Shown: positions 44,277 through 57,034, counted from the stretch's first letter. The stretch is 64,000 bases of DNA from Aegilops tauschii subsp. strangulata (GCF_002575655.3 NC_053035.3:380471792-380535791), one strand, 5' to 3'. The notes: a model not told the origin generated them from the sequence alone. Program-made: numbers and translations.

Positions 44277-45244
44277 TATACATAGAAGAAGAGGTGATCC
44301 ATCAGAATAAGTTGCCAGGCGCCACTGAGTATATAGGTCCTGCTCGTCCTCATGCTCATGATCATCACCATCATCATCTTCCCCTTGGTTATAATTTTTT
44401 TCAAGTATAGGTGGTGGAATGTTCACAGGACCTTGGAAACACAAGAAGGTTCATTAGTAAAGGGAAACTAGCTAACCTGCATGCATGTGGATGAAACAAT
44501 TAAAATTACGGCGTAAGACAAACGTACCGAAACCATAAGATTCCATGCAAAAATAGTGCCACGAGTGGTGGCAGCAAACACAAAACGCTCGTATTGAATT
44601 GCATCATAGTACTCATCCGTGTACAGAAATTGATTTGAGCAATATCCATCGAGGCGTGGAAGTAAGGATAGCAACAAGCTTGTCGAAGATAGCAACAACT
44701 TCATAGTTCATGTAATCACAAGAGCGGTTGGGAACTCGACAAATTCCTATCTTCTGTAGATGATAGTCACCATAATCGTATTTGAACGTACGTAGATCAT
44801 CGGTGTGCTCAACCTCAGGGTACTCTGAGATTTTTGGAAGTCGAATCCGCTGATGAGTGTACACATTCACAAGTTCCCACTCGCAGTTGTACCCAATATA
44901 AACAACCCAATCTCCATTTGCGCCTGCCCAGGCCTTACGCTTAAGCGATGGCATCTTAACATCACACGTATCATTATCAAGCGACACCAACTCCACAAGG
45001 CGAGGCTTTCATCATCCACATGCTAGCGAGCAGGGTCATGGCGAAGAAGATAGGGGAGATCAAACCGCTCCTGGACCCTTGGGTTCTTTGTAATGATGCT
45101 ATTAGTTGAGTCGAGAATGGCCTTGAACGAACCTGCCATGATAGCCGAGTTGATGACGTCGCACCGATCAATGAGTTCCTCCACCACGTCATCTTTCAGA
45201 TCGGGGCAACAATAACGGGGTCATTTTCGTCCTGTTCCCTCCAT
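44277..45244 (-). pseudogene. DUF295-type host gene, 5' part
   Basis: ATG at 45244 (context CTCCATGGAGG) starts MEGTGRK, with TGA as codon 8. The same frame continues DLKDDVVEELIDRC..., an F-box-like helix region, then LPYLLRHDPAR and TAG. A one-base shift near 45000 leads to LVELVSLDNDTCDVKMPSL, KAWAGANGDWVVYIGYNCEW, the H-Q-R-I-R-L-P block and GICRVPNRSCDYMNYEV. Another shift near 44650 leads to RLDGYCSNQFLYTDEYYDA and FVFAATTRGTIFAWNL. An intron lies at about 44432-44527 (donor not exact). Next comes an acidic stretch with GEDDDGDDHEHEDEQ, running into the Gypsy-B target site. So there are two stops and at least three frameshifts overall, in addition to the insertion. Confidence 0.7.
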
Positions 45245-45893
45245 GGAGAAGACGATCGAACAATGGTAGAAGGAAGGGTGAAGGAAAATGGAGGAGGGAG
45301 GAAGAACGTGGGACAACAGTTCCAAATCAAGCGGGAAAGACGAAGAGGCAGTGGACGGTTGCCACGGTACAGGAAGAGGCGCCCCGGCCTAGATAGACGT
45401 TCATTCGGAAATTGTACAAAAGGACACGTCGTCGTCTCACTGACATGACATGTTGGAATGGGACCACATGTCAACGAAATATGGTGTGTCATTTCTCGTG
45501 CAAAATGCGATCTGGCCGCATTGGCCCGAGGTGCCGTATTATTTCTTGACTTTATTTTTTTAATGGAGTGCCGTTCAGTTTTGAAGCATGACTAACTGGT
45601 ACTGTATGCAAAGAAAATATAAACTACTCTACCACTACTCCACCTCTAGTACTAGTATCAAAAAAGATATATAGGCTAGAGCTTCAGCTTGCTTGCTAAG
45701 GGCTACCCACTTGCTTCTCACACTATCACCCTCTCTCCAAATCTAAAAAAGATGGCCTCTCTCTCCCTCCTCACCGGTGGTAACAGATCTGCCAGGGAAG
45801 AAAAGGACGTGCAGAATTGACGCACTCGTCGTCGGCGAGCGAGGTCACGCACTGACGACAAGGTCGTCCTCTCAGACCTAGCGCCCGCGCGGG
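45245..45893. other. Possible promoter region between two divergent transcription units
   Basis: The minus-strand DUF295 gene starts at 45244. On the plus strand TATATA at 45669-45674 is followed by a CT-rich leader and an ATG at 45752 that opens only 22 codons. No other gene seen. Confidence 0.3.
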
Positions 45894-45975
45894 ATGGCCT
45901 CCGTCCCCAAGCTCACTGTTGTAGTGTGTGCGGAGGACGACGACCACGAGCGAAGCCACTTCCCGCGACCCTCGG
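45894..45975 (+). other. Candidate short first exon
   Basis: ATG 45894 opens MASVPKLTVVVCAEDDDHER before a possible donor (CTCGG then GTATGC). No downstream exon was recognised before Gypsy-C at 47414. Weak candidate. Confidence 0.15.
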
Positions 45976-47413
45976 GTATGCTACCTCTTTTCGAACCATA
46001 CCCTTGTTCTATTGCCCCATCTGCCATGTCGCTGCATGTGGTTCTTTTTCCACTCCACCATCTTCCCAATTTGCTATCCTCTGCTCTGTTGGTCATGCAG
46101 ACGAAACCTTAATTTGCACTACTAAAGGAAACCCTACTTCATGTAGATTAATCCATGTCTGGGTTGAATAAGGAAAGGAAGGGTGAAAGTACTATCGAAG
46201 AGACTAGGCATCGAACCCGCATCTAGGTTGAAAAATGGAAAATCCGTAGCTAAGGAACGAGTGTCGTGTCTCTTGGTTGAAAAAGGGTAGAAAGGCATGA
46301 CAACGCAATAGAGAATGACCAGGTCGATCGGTTTGTTGTCCTCACATAGGAAAAAGGTGGCTCAAGAGAACAAAAATGGGACGTAATCCATAGATGCTGC
46401 CTGGATATTTGTTGCTCTGGGCAACCATACCTCCCTCACCACTCTATGCGTCCATGGAGGTACATCGTATTGGTGCGCGCACTGTCCGAATGGGCCTCCC
46501 ATGCTCTTATTGCCACTTTTTTGCTGTTAGTATAATACCAGCGGTAAAGTCAAGCAATGCTACTGCTAAAGTGATGCCACATTTAACTAATGCTGCACTC
46601 CGTCTAATGCCGCCGATAAATTTAAGCTATGCCATTTAATGTCACTGGATTATTTCAGGGTTAGCCGTTGATTGTGGATGTATTAAAGATTTTTTAGCTA
46701 AGGCATTCTAATGATGTTGCACAGCCAGTATACCAACGATGAAATTTGTTAGTACCTTCAGATTTTTACACTATTAATGCTTATCGATTACATACCTCAC
46801 CTTCATGAGATAAGTCAATTTTTTTGTACAGTGTCACCAAAATTCCAGGGCGCTGATGTCATTTTATTTTGGTTAAACTGCATAAAAAATATGAAGACAA
46901 GAGGAAAGGTCAAGAGTGGTCACCTCCTCCTCCGTCTGTTCTCTTGATTCGTTCGATCAAGTTTTTATGTTTCATCAATTATCAAGATTGGGATAGCAAT
47001 TTTTCAAGTCCCCTCGAGTTCGAAATGATATTTACCTTGAAGGTACATGGTTTGCCATTTTTATGCTGTCATTAGTTAATAATGGTAGTTACCTTCAGAC
47101 TTTTGTATTTGGTTTAATGCTGTTGCACAGCTAGTATACCAATGCTGAAACTTGTTACCTTTACATTTTGTATTGTTAATGCTTATAGAAATCTTCCAGT
47201 GCTAGCTTATAGAAATCTGTTCAGTAAAACCATTGTATTGTACCACGTAACAAAAAAACTACTCTACTGTTGCACCAACCACTGGATTACTGTATATTTG
47301 TACTATTTGAATGGTGTTGCATTAGCGTATGGACATATATAAAGTGTGGCAAGCTTTCCCAGATATGTGCTCCAGAAAACTACTACCTGTTTTTCTAAAT
47401 ACTAGACGTTTGG
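45976..47413. other. Unassigned DNA with one direct repeat
   Basis: No gene recognised. An approximately 80-bp block (TGTTGCACAGCCAGTATACC..) at about 46705-46785 recurs at about 47113-47195 with small differences. Confidence 0.4.
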
Positions 47414-48380
47414 TGTTGGTGTACTAAAGTTTGGGCCCTTTAGTACCCCTTACTTGTGCACAGGTAGTTGTAGTCGTACCCGCGGCAAAGCCTAGCAGGG
47501 ACGACCGGAACAAAGAACAGACGACAAGCTGAGCCCCCGACAAGATCCTTGCTGGGATGGTTCGCGAAGCCCCTGCAAGACCACCACCCTTGTGGTTAAG
47601 AGCTCTAACACCATCGACAATATCAAGACCAAGGTCCAGGGGCATCTGCGTGGTGACATGCAGATCTTTGTGAAGACCAGGAGGTGAAGGTCCCAGTAGG
47701 ATTCTTGTCGGGGACGTTTGCGAGGCCCCGGCAAGATTCTTGCCGGGGGTGTTTGCAAGGCCGCGGCAAGGCTCACACACAGCATGGTTCCGCCACCCCG
47801 CCACCGCTCCAGGGCAGCGACCAGCCTGCTAGCCTGGCAAGCACCTGCATGGCGGCATGCAGATCTTCGTGAAGATCCTACCACCGCTCCAGCGGAGCGG
47901 CTAGCCAGTCAGCTTGGCATTGCATGCCTCGTCATCCCGGGGGCATGTCAAGACGGGGTGAGGCGGCGACAGATGGGACGGGCTCTGTTTCCGTCCCCGA
48001 TAAAGTTAGGGACACGTAAATGGCACATTAAATGCGTTTGTCCTAAGACGATAGGGATAAGTATACGCACTGTAGCAACTTTACACCTCCTGTATGTCTG
48101 TACGCCACTGTGGTAGCTTCTTTGGTATAAAAGGAGGCCCAAGGAGATATAGGAGGGGACTTTTTGGACTTTTTGACCTAGTTTGCATGTGTAGTGGCTA
48201 GCCAAAGCTCAAGAACACTCAATACACTAAAAGCAAGACTAGGGTTTTACGCTTCTCAGCGGCCTGAACCTGGGTAAAAATCCCTCGTGTTTATCGTTAG
48301 ATCTGCTCTTTGTGCACTCCTCTTTCCTGCCAAACAGTAGAAGGGATCCACGTGATCCCATAGGTGTTGTTTCCCCGACA
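47414..48380 (+). repeat. 5' LTR of Gypsy-C
   Basis: Right boundary ..TTTCCCCGACA is clear because the primer site follows; the left boundary TGTTGGTGTAC is the best fit. A TATAAAA box lies at 48126-48132. Confidence 0.65.
48126..48132 (+). promoter_or_regulatory. TATA box of Gypsy-C LTR
   Basis: TATAAAA about 250 bp before the LTR end, a normal position for the retrotransposon promoter. Confidence 0.5.
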
Positions 48381-48384
48381 TCTT

Positions 48385-48402
48385 TGGCACGCCAGGTAGG
48401 GG
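48385..48402 (+). other. Primer-binding site of Gypsy-C
   Basis: Reads TGGCACGCCAGGTAGGGG four bases after the LTR, a form common in grass gypsy elements. Confidence 0.65.
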
Positions 48403-48549
48403 GCAGAGGTTGCACAAACCTAATCTAGCAGTTTAGCGCGTCAGTTTCCTCAAGATCCTCATCGTCATGCTTCCCAAAGAAGGGCATCACGGCGATTGGT
48501 TTGTCTGCGGCCGATCTGCCCGTGCCAACACAGACGGGCGACGTGATGG

Positions 48550-50544
48550 ATGTGGGTGGAGGAGGAGGTGGAGATCGTGACCTTCCATGACGTTCTGGCG
48601 TCCGGAGCCAAGCGAGCGGTATCATCCGTGGCTGCGACGATGGCTTGCACACTGCTGGATCCAAGGACGGAGCCGTGCTACCTATGGGCGGTGACCTCCA
48701 AGGGTGGCAAAGCGACCTCCAAGACACCCCCGCCAGCGCATGTGCTGCGGTCTTCCCAGGTCATGCGCGACGAGCAGCGCCATGACGTTGGTGACCCCAG
48801 GCGTCACCATGGAAAGAGCCCTCAGCATCATTCCCCAGATGTGCGGGGCCAGCATGCATGCCAAGATGCTGGTGGAAATGGCGTGCGACTGCGGGACCAT
48901 AATGGATCTCCTTCTAACACAGTTAGGAGTCAGAGCCCCTCACGTTCTTTATGCCTGTCACTGCCCCCCACACCAGCAGAAGAGTTGGCACGAGTGCAGC
49001 TACTCCTGGATTTTCCTCCCGCTGCGGAGAAGCTCGAAGAATGGAGAGCTACTATTCACAGCCTCATCGATATCGTCGATAGAGATGGGCAGCAGCAGGC
49101 GGAGCCCTCGCGACGATGGTCCACTGGGCCGGCGCGTGCCAATGACGGAAGGATCGGAGGTGGTGTGGCTACGGTGCACTCTCCCCAACCGCGACAACAG
49201 CGGTCGCCAGTTCGGCAGGTCGATGCCCGAGAAGACGGATCCACGGGGTCGTCCGATCCACGAACTCACTGCGATCAACGTCAAGTTCTTCGGGAACGGG
49301 TCAAAGAAGACGCTCGAACCACCATCGAGCGACGGCGGGAAGCGTGCCATCAATCTGACAGGCGCACAGGGCCTACTGTGGACAAGCCTGCGCCGGGGGG
49401 TTCTGGTGACTTGCCTTAAGAGGTGGGTTGTCCAGCTTTTACCCGTGAGCTGCGGCAATTCCAGTGGCCCACTTCCCGCATGTTCAAACCAGAGGTCCCG
49501 GAGAAGTACGACGATAGGACCCACCCGTTCGAGTTCCTGAGCGTCTACACCACCGCTATGCAAGCTACCGGGGCTCGAGACTGCAAGGTGCCCACCAACT
49601 ACTTCCCGTTAGTCCTCAAGCCCTACATTAGGTCGTGGTTGGTGCACCTGCCAGTAGATTCCATCTCCTCTTGGTCGGATCTGTGCCAGGAGTTTGTTGG
49701 CGCCTTTACCGGAGGCCACCAAGCTCCTGGCCAGGCAAGTGATTTACATCTCATCCCCCAGAAAGATGGCGAATCCTTGCGCAAATACATACAAAGATTC
49801 AGCCGTGTGCAGTACAACATCCCAGATGTTCATCCTGCCGCTGTTATCAGCGTGTTTCATCAAAATGTGCGCAACCGCAAGACGCGTGAAGAGCTGGTGA
49901 TGAACAAGGTTAGGGATGTTACCGAGCTTTATGTTTTAGCTATAGATGTGCTCGGGCTGAAGAAGGAAGGAAGTACCCCGGCGAAGACGCCGGTGCAGGA
50001 ACTGATTCTGGAGACGAGGACGTAGTTGCCCCGGCGAAGAAGGGCCAACGACACAACAGGAAGCGCAAGGGAAACACCGTGCTTGCCGTCGAGGAATCCG
50101 GCAACCCTGGCACCACCAAGAAGGACAAGGTTGACGACCCCGGCAAGGAGGTTGCCGGGTGCGCCGCCTACCAGGTCTTGGCGGTTGCCGACAAACCAGA
50201 GGGCTCCGACAAGTAGTACTCCAAGATCCATCACACCAAGGGCCACGACCTCCAGAACTGTCGGCAAGTCGAGCAGCTTGTCGAAAGGCGGAAAGCTGAG
50301 TATGAAAGGCGAGACAAGGAGAAGGGCCAGGATGGTCCTGAGGGATCCGGTAAGAAGCGTGGTGGCCGAGGAGGCCGCGACGGCAAGGACAAGCAACCGG
50401 AGAGGCCTGCTCGAGGCGGCGACAAGAAAGAGGGAGGTGATGACCATGAAGAGGATGACAAGTCTAGCGACCATGAATTTCAAAAAGCCACAGAAGCAAT
50501 GTGCATTGATGGTGGCGCCTCTTTGCATTCTTCTCACCGCCAAC
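48550..50544 (+). pseudogene. Gypsy-C gag polyprotein
   Basis: One frame covers 48550-49940 with a TAA at 49417-49419 (SGDLP-stop-EVGCPAFTREL). The capsid part is clear: EKYDDRTHPFEFLSVYTTAM, SWLVHLPVDSISSWSDLCQE, GESLRKYIQRFSRVQYNI and ELVMNKVRDVTELYV. A one-base deletion near 49941 moves into the frame with EEGRKYPGED and KKGQRHNRKRK. TAG near 50215 precedes the zinc-knuckle-like segment (YSKIHHTKGHDLQNC), where the first cysteine is replaced by serine. The element is cut at 50544 by Gypsy-D. The capsid packages element RNA; this copy is dead. Confidence 0.75.
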
Positions 50545-52089
50545 TGATAACCCACAAGTATAGGGGATCAATTATAGCCTCTTCGATAAGTAAGTGTGTC
50601 GAACCCAACGAGGAGCTAAAGGTAGAACAAATATTCCCTCAAGTTCTACCGACCACCGATACAACTCTACGCACGCTTAACATTCGCTTTACCTAAAACA
50701 AGTAAGAAACTAGAAGTACTTTGTAGGTGTTGTTGGATAGGTTTGCAAGAATATAAAGAGCACGTAAATAAAAACTAGGGGCTGTTTAGGTAAAGAAGCA
50801 ATAAAGTTAGTATAGCGAGTGTGGAAAAGTGGTGGTCGGAGTTGTGAAATTGTCCCTAAGCAATTGACTACTTTACTAGACCGATAGCAAGTTTTATGTG
50901 GGAGAGGCCACTGCTAGCATCTCATCCTTGACTTGGAATTATATGCACTTATGATTGGAACTATTAGCAAGCATCCGCAACCACTAACGTTCATTAAGGT
51001 AAAACCCAACCATAGCATTAAGATATATTGGCCCCCCTTCAATCCCGTATGCATCAATTTCTATGCTAGGTTGAAGCTTCTGTCACTCTTGCCCTCCAAT
51101 ACATAGTCCTATCAACATACAACTAACCCTATGGTGTGATCCACGCGCGTGCTCATATGATGGGCACCAAAAAACAGCAACATAACCACAAGCAAATTAA
51201 ACCAATCATAGCAATTCGCCAATTACCGATAGGACAACAAAAATCTACTCAGACATCATAGGATGGCAACAAATCATTGCATAATAATATGAAGCATAAA
51301 GCACCATGTTCAAGTAGAGGGTACAGCGGGTTGCGGGAGAGTGGACCGCTGTAGATATATGGGGGAAGGTGATGAAGATGTTGGTGAAGATGACAGAGGT
51401 GTTGGTGTAGATCGCCATCGCACGATGATGGCCCCGGCAGTGTTCCGGCGCCACCGGGAGAGAGGGGGAGAGAGGCCCCCTTCTTCTTCTTTTTCTTCCT
51501 TGACCTTCTCCCTAGATGGGATAAGGGTTTCCCTTCTGGTCCTTGGCTTCCATGGCATGGGAGGGGCGAGAGCCCGTCCAAGATTGGATATGTCTCTCTG
51601 TCTCTCTCTGTTTCTGCGTTTTTCTGCGTTCCAGATTCTGGCCTTTTACCGTTTCTTATATTCCCGGAGATCCGTAACTCCGATTGGGCTGAATTTTGGA
51701 CACGATCTCTATCCGGATATTAGCTGTCTTGCGGCGAAAGGAGGGCACCAATCGCCTTAGGGGTGGCCACGACGACCCAGGGCGCGCCTGACCCACTCGG
51801 GCGTGCCCCCTGCCTCGTGGCCCCGTCGGGCATCGTCTCGTGTTGATTCTTCTTCCCAAAAATCATAAATATTCCAAAAAAAAATCTCCGTTAGTTTTTA
51901 TCCTGTTTGGACTCCATTTGATATGGATTTTCTGTGAAACAAAAAAATGCAACAAACAGGAACTGGCACTGGGCACTGGATCAATATGTTAGTCCCAAAA
52001 ATAGTATAAAAAGTTGCCAAAAGTGTGTAAAAGTTGTAGAATATTGGCATGGAACAATAAAAAATTATAGATACGACGGAGACGTATCA
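50545..52089 (-). repeat. 3' LTR of Gypsy-D
   Basis: 1,545 bp, TGATACGTCTCCGTCGTATC at the right end to CTTGTGGGTTATCA at the left (minus sense). The internal box AAGCTTGGGGATGC (52090-52103) abuts it as polypurine tract. Confidence 0.88.
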
Positions 52090-54900
52090 GCATCCCCAAG
52101 CTTAATTCCTGCTCGTCCTCGAGTAGGTAAATGATAAAAAGGATAATTTTTGATGTGGAATGCTACCTAGCATAATCTTGATCATATAATCTAATCATGG
52201 CATGAATATTAAGACACGAGTGATTCAAAGAAATAGTATATCATTTGGCATTAAGACAATAATACTTCAAGCATACTAATAAAGCAATCTTGTCTTTTCA
52301 AAATAACATGGCCAAAGAAAGTTATCCCTACAAAATCATATGGTCTGGCTATGCCCCGTCTTCACCACACAAAGTATTTAAATCATGCACAACCCCGGTT
52401 TTAGCCAAGGAACTGTTTCATACTTTAGTATTCTCAAACTTTTTTCAACTTTCACGCAATACATGAGCGTGAGCCATGGATATAGCACTATAGGTGGAAT
52501 AGAATATGATGGTGGAGGTTATGTGGAGAAGACAAAAAGGAGAAAGTCTCACATCGACGCGGCTAATCAACGGGCTATGGAGATGCCCATCAATTGATGT
52601 CAATGTGAGGAGTAGGGATTGCCATGCAACGGATGCACTAAGAGCTATAAGTGTATGAAAGCTCAAACTGGAAACTAAGTGGGTGTGCATCCAACTTGCT
52701 TGCTCATGAAGACCTCGGGCATTTGAGGAAGCCCATCATCGGAATATACAAGCCAAGTTCTAATGAAAATTCCCACTAGTACATGAAAGTGATAACTCAA
52801 GAGACTCTCTATATGAATAACATGGTGCTACTCTGAAGCACAAGTGTGGTAAAAGGATAGTAACATTGCCCCTTCTCTTTTTTTTCTCTCATTTTTTTGT
52901 TTTCTCTTTTTTTTGGTGGGCTTCTCTGGCCCCCTTTTTATTTTGGCTTATTTGGCCTCTTTTTTTATAACCTCACATGGGACAATGTTCTAATAATGAG
53001 GATCATCACACTTCTATTTACTTACAACTCGATAAAATTAATACATGATGACTATACGAATGCCTCTAGCAGTGTACTAGGATGTGCAATGATCTAGCAT
53101 AGCAAAGATATCAAAAAACTGACAAGCCATGAAAATATCATGCTAGCTGTCTTACGATCATGCAAAGAAATATGACAATGAATGCTCAAGTCATGTATAT
53201 GATGATGATGGAAGTTGCATGGCAATATAGCTCAGAATGGCTATGGAAATGGCATAATAGGTAGGTATGGTGGCTGTTTTGAGGAAGATATAAGGAGGCT
53301 TATGTGTGATAGAGCGTATCGTATCACGGGGTTTGGATGCACCGGCGAAGTTTGCACCAACTCTCGAGGTGAGAAAGGGCAATGCACGGTACCGAAGAGG
53401 CTAGAAATGATGGAAGGGTGAGAGTGCGTATAATCCATGGACTCAACATTAGTCATAAAGAACTCACATACTTATTGCAAAAATTTATCAGCCATCGAAA
53501 CAAAGTACTACACGCATGCTCCTAGGGGAAGGGTTGGTAGGAGTTAACCATCGCGCGATCCCGACCTCCACACAAAGGATGACAATCAAAAAATAATCAT
53601 GCTTCGACTTCGTTACATAACGGTTCACCATACGTGCATGCTTCGGGAATCACAAACCTCAACACAAGTATTTCTACTAATCCACAATTAATCACTAGCA
53701 CGACTCTAATATCACCACCTTTATATCGCAAAACTATTGCAAGGAATCAAACATAGCATATTCAGTGATCTACAAGTTTTATGTAGGATTTTATGACTAA
53801 CCATGTGAATGACCAATTCCTGTCATCTCTCTAAATAGATATGTGTGAAGCAAGAGAGTTTAATTCTTTCTACAAAAGATATTCCCACGCTCTAACAAAT
53901 ATAAGTGAAGCAAAAGAGCACTCTACAAATGGCGGTTTTCTATGTGTAGGGAAACAGGCAATCCAAACTTCAAATGATATAAGTGAAGCACATGAAGCAT
54001 TCTATAAAGCCATACTCAAAAGATTTAAGTGAAGTGCAAAGAGCATTCTATAAATAAACCAAGGACTATCTCATACCAGCATGGTGCATAAAAGAAAAGT
54101 GAAAAACTAAATGCAAAAGACGCTCTAAGATTTGCACATATCACATGAACGAAACGAATCCGAAAACATACCGATACTTGTTGATGAAAGATGGGATGCC
54201 TTCCGGGGCATCCCCAAGCTTAGACGCTTGAGTCTCCTTGAATATTTACTTGGGGTGCCTTGGGCATCCCCAAGCTTGAGCTCTTGCCTCTCCTCCTTAT
54301 CCTCATATCGAGACATCCTCGATCTTCAAACACTTCATCCACACAAAACTCAACAGAAAGTTCGGTAAGATCCGTTAGTATAATAAAGCAAATCACTACT
54401 CTAAGTACTGTTGAAAACAGATTCATATTTTGTTTTTGCATTGTAGCTACTGTAATATAACTTTTCCATGGCTTAATCCACTGATAGAAATTGATAGTTT
54501 CATCAAAACAAGCAAACTATGCATCAAAAACAGATCTGTCTTAAACAGGACAGTCTATAGTAATCTGAACATTCACCATACTTATGGTACTCCAAAAATT
54601 CTGAAACATTTAGGAAAAATAAATAATTAGTATAGAAAGACAGTGCAAAAAGTTTCAGAATCGTTTGACATTCCAGTAAAAAATGACAAATCGCACACTA
54701 CAGCCAAAGTTTCTGTCTTGCACCGCACAAACAAACAAGCAATGTAAACATCCTAACGGCAAATCTTGGCACATTATTTTTATGATATTTGTTTTTTAAC
54801 TTTATAAAAGCACAGAACATAAATAAATGACTCTCTAAAACTTCCGGGTTGTCTCCCTGGCAGCGCTTTCTTTAAAGCCATTAAGCTAGGCATATAGTGC
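52090..54900 (-). other. Long non-coding 3' region of Gypsy-D
   Basis: No sense ORF. It contains conserved islands shared with Gypsy-B, and boxes GCATCCCCAAGCTT (plus-strand reading) at 52090, 54208 and 54264. Confidence 0.6.
53215..53421 (+). other. Antisense 68-codon ORF in Gypsy-D, conserved in Gypsy-B
   Basis: Same position, length and stop as the ORF at 40388-40594. Cysteine pattern is identical (GCFEEDIRRLMC.., GFGCTGEVC..GQC). A shorter antisense ORF lies upstream at 52463-52597 (MSVSHGYSTIGGIEYDGGGY), whose Gypsy-B copy has a frameshift. The two could be exons of one antisense transcript, or cis-acting RNA regions. Confidence 0.4.
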
Positions 54901-55220
54901 TCAAGTAATGGATCCACCCGGATCCCAAGGTATATCAAAGCCAATTTTAATTAACAATGATTTGTAATTTAGTAGTGAGCACAAAGCAACATATATCATG
55001 CAACAACGAAGTCTAACTCTCTTCCTATGCATCGGCATGTCATAAAAGAACAATTCATGCACACAAAGTAAATGCCAATGCATAGTATAAACAGTTTCTT
55101 GCAATTTTATCATGTTGGAAACATGGAGAGGTGGAGATGTAGTTCCTCTCTCATAATAATTGCAAGTAGGATCAGCAAGCACATGCATATTATATCTATC
55201 AAAATCATCATGTGTAGTAG
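54901..55220 (-). pseudogene. Gypsy-D long ORF, C-terminal part
   Basis: Continues the frame of 62740-63765 once Gypsy-E and one AGTAG copy are removed: HDDFDRYNMHVLADP, CNYYERGTTSPPLHVSN, then YDMPMHRKRVRLRC and an end at about 54901. The motifs YYERG and PMHRKxVRL(R/K)C are shared with the ORF of Gypsy-E. Confidence 0.65.
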
Positions 55221-56909
55221 TGATACGTCTCCAACGTATCTATAATTTATGAAGTATTCATGCTATTATATTATCCATCTTGGATGTTTAATGGGCTTTA
55301 CTATGCACTTTTATATTATTTTTAGGACTAACCTATTAACCCAGAGCCCAGTGCCAGTTTCTATTTTTTCCCTTGTTTCAATGTTTCGCAGAAAAGGAAT
55401 ATCAAACAGAGTCCAAACGGAATGAAACCTTCGGGAGCGTGATTTTTGGAATGAACATGATCCAGGAGACTTGGAGTTGAAGTTAGGGAAGCTTCGAGGT
55501 GGCCACGAGGCAGGGAGGCGCGCCTGCCCCCCCTGGGCGCGCCCCCACCCTTGTGGGCCCCTCGTGGCTCCCCTTACCGACTTCTTTCGCCTATATATAT
55601 CCATATACCCTAAAACACCAGGGAACGGAATAGATCGGGAGTTCCGCCACCGCAAGCCTCTGTAGCCACCATAAACCAATCAGGACCCTGTTCCGGCACC
55701 CTGTCGGAGGGGGGATCCCTCACCGGTGGCCATCTTCATCATCCCGGTGCTCTCCATGACGAGGAGGGAGTAGTTCACCCTCGGGGCTGAGGGTATGTAC
55801 CAGTAGCTATGTGTTTGATCTCTCTCTCTCTCTCTCGTGTTCTTGATTTAGTACGATCTTGATGTATCGCAAGCTTTGCTATTATAGTTGGATCTTATGA
55901 TGTTTCTCCCCCTCTACTCTCTTGTAATGTATTGAGTTTTCCCTTTGAAGTTATCTTATCGGGTTGAGTCTTTAAGGATTTGAGAACACTTGATGTATGT
56001 CTTGCATGTGCTTATCTGTGGTGACAATGGGATATCACGTGATCTACTTGATGTATTTTTGGTGATCAACTTGCTGGTTCAGTGACCTTGTGAACTTATG
56101 CATAGGGGTTGGCACACGTTTTCTTCTTGACTCTCCGGTAGAAACTTTGGGGCACTCTTTGAAGTTCTTAGTGTTGGTTTGAATAGATGAATCTGAGATT
56201 GTGTGATGCATATCGTATAATCATGTCCACGGATACTTGAGGTGACATTGGAGTATCTAGGTGACATTAGGGTTTTGGTTCATTTGTATCTTAAGGTGTT
56301 ATTCTAGTATGAACTCTATGATAGATCGAACGGAAAGAATAGCTTCGTGTTATTTTACTACGGACTCTTGAATAGATCGATTAGAAAGGATAACTTTGAG
56401 GTGGTTTCGTACCATAAAATAATCTCTTCGTTTGTTCTCCGCTATTAGTGACTTTGGAGTGACACGTTGCATGTTGAGGGATAGTCATATGATCCAGTAT
56501 GTTATTATTGTTGAGAGAAGTTCCACCTGTGAAAGTATGAACCCTAGGCCTTGTTTCCTAGCATTCCAATACCGTTTATGCTCACTTTTACCACTTGCTA
56601 CCTTGCTGTTTTTATATTTTCAGATTACAAAAACCTATATCTATCATCCATATTGCACGTGTATCACCATCTCTTCACCAAACTAGTGCACCTATACAAT
56701 TTACCATTGTATTGGGTGTGTTGGGGACACAAGAGACTCTTTCTTATTTGGTTGCAGGGTTGCTTGAGAGAGACCATCTTCATCCTACGCCTCCCACGGA
56801 TTGATAAACCTTAGGTCATCCACTTGAGGGAAATTTGCTACTGTCCTATGAGCTTTGCACTTGGAGGCCCAACAACGTCTACAAGAAGAAGGTTGTGTAG
56901 TAGACATCA
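55221..56909 (+). repeat. 5' LTR of Gypsy-E
   Basis: 1,689 bp from TGATACGTCTCC to GTAGTAGACATCA. A TATATATA box lies at 55592-55599. Confidence 0.93.
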
Positions 56910-56919
56910 AGCTCTTTTC

Positions 56920-56938
56920 TGGTGCCGTTGCCGGGGAG
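56920..56938 (+). other. Primer-binding site of Gypsy-E
   Basis: TGGTGCCGTTGCCGGGGAG, ten bases after the LTR. It differs by one base (T for C at position 4) from the sites of Gypsy-B and Gypsy-D. Confidence 0.8.
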
Positions 56939-57034
56939 GTGAGTGCTTGAAGGTATATCTTTAGATCTTGCAATTGAATCTTTTAGTTTCTTGTTTTATC
57001 ACTAGTTTATTTTATAAAAGGAAACTACAAAAAA

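Larger units (their letters stand above)
47414..50544 (+). mobile_element. Gypsy-C: 5' part of a Ty3/gypsy element, interrupted by Gypsy-D
   Basis: 5' LTR (about 47414-48380), primer site (48385-48402), leader and gag are present. At 50544 the sequence changes to Gypsy-D, which begins TGATAACCC. The rest of Gypsy-C, including pol, should lie to the right of Gypsy-D outside the window. Confidence 0.8.

Noticed and set aside
46190..46240. Sequence resembling a tRNA T-arm (GGGTTCGAT on the minus strand)
   Set aside because: No acceptor stem, D-arm or anticodon arm could be placed around it.
50026..50547. Arg/Pro-rich 173-codon ORF after the Gypsy-C capsid
   Set aside because: Another frame continues gag (KKGQRHNRKRK and the knuckle-like segment), so this one is a shadow.
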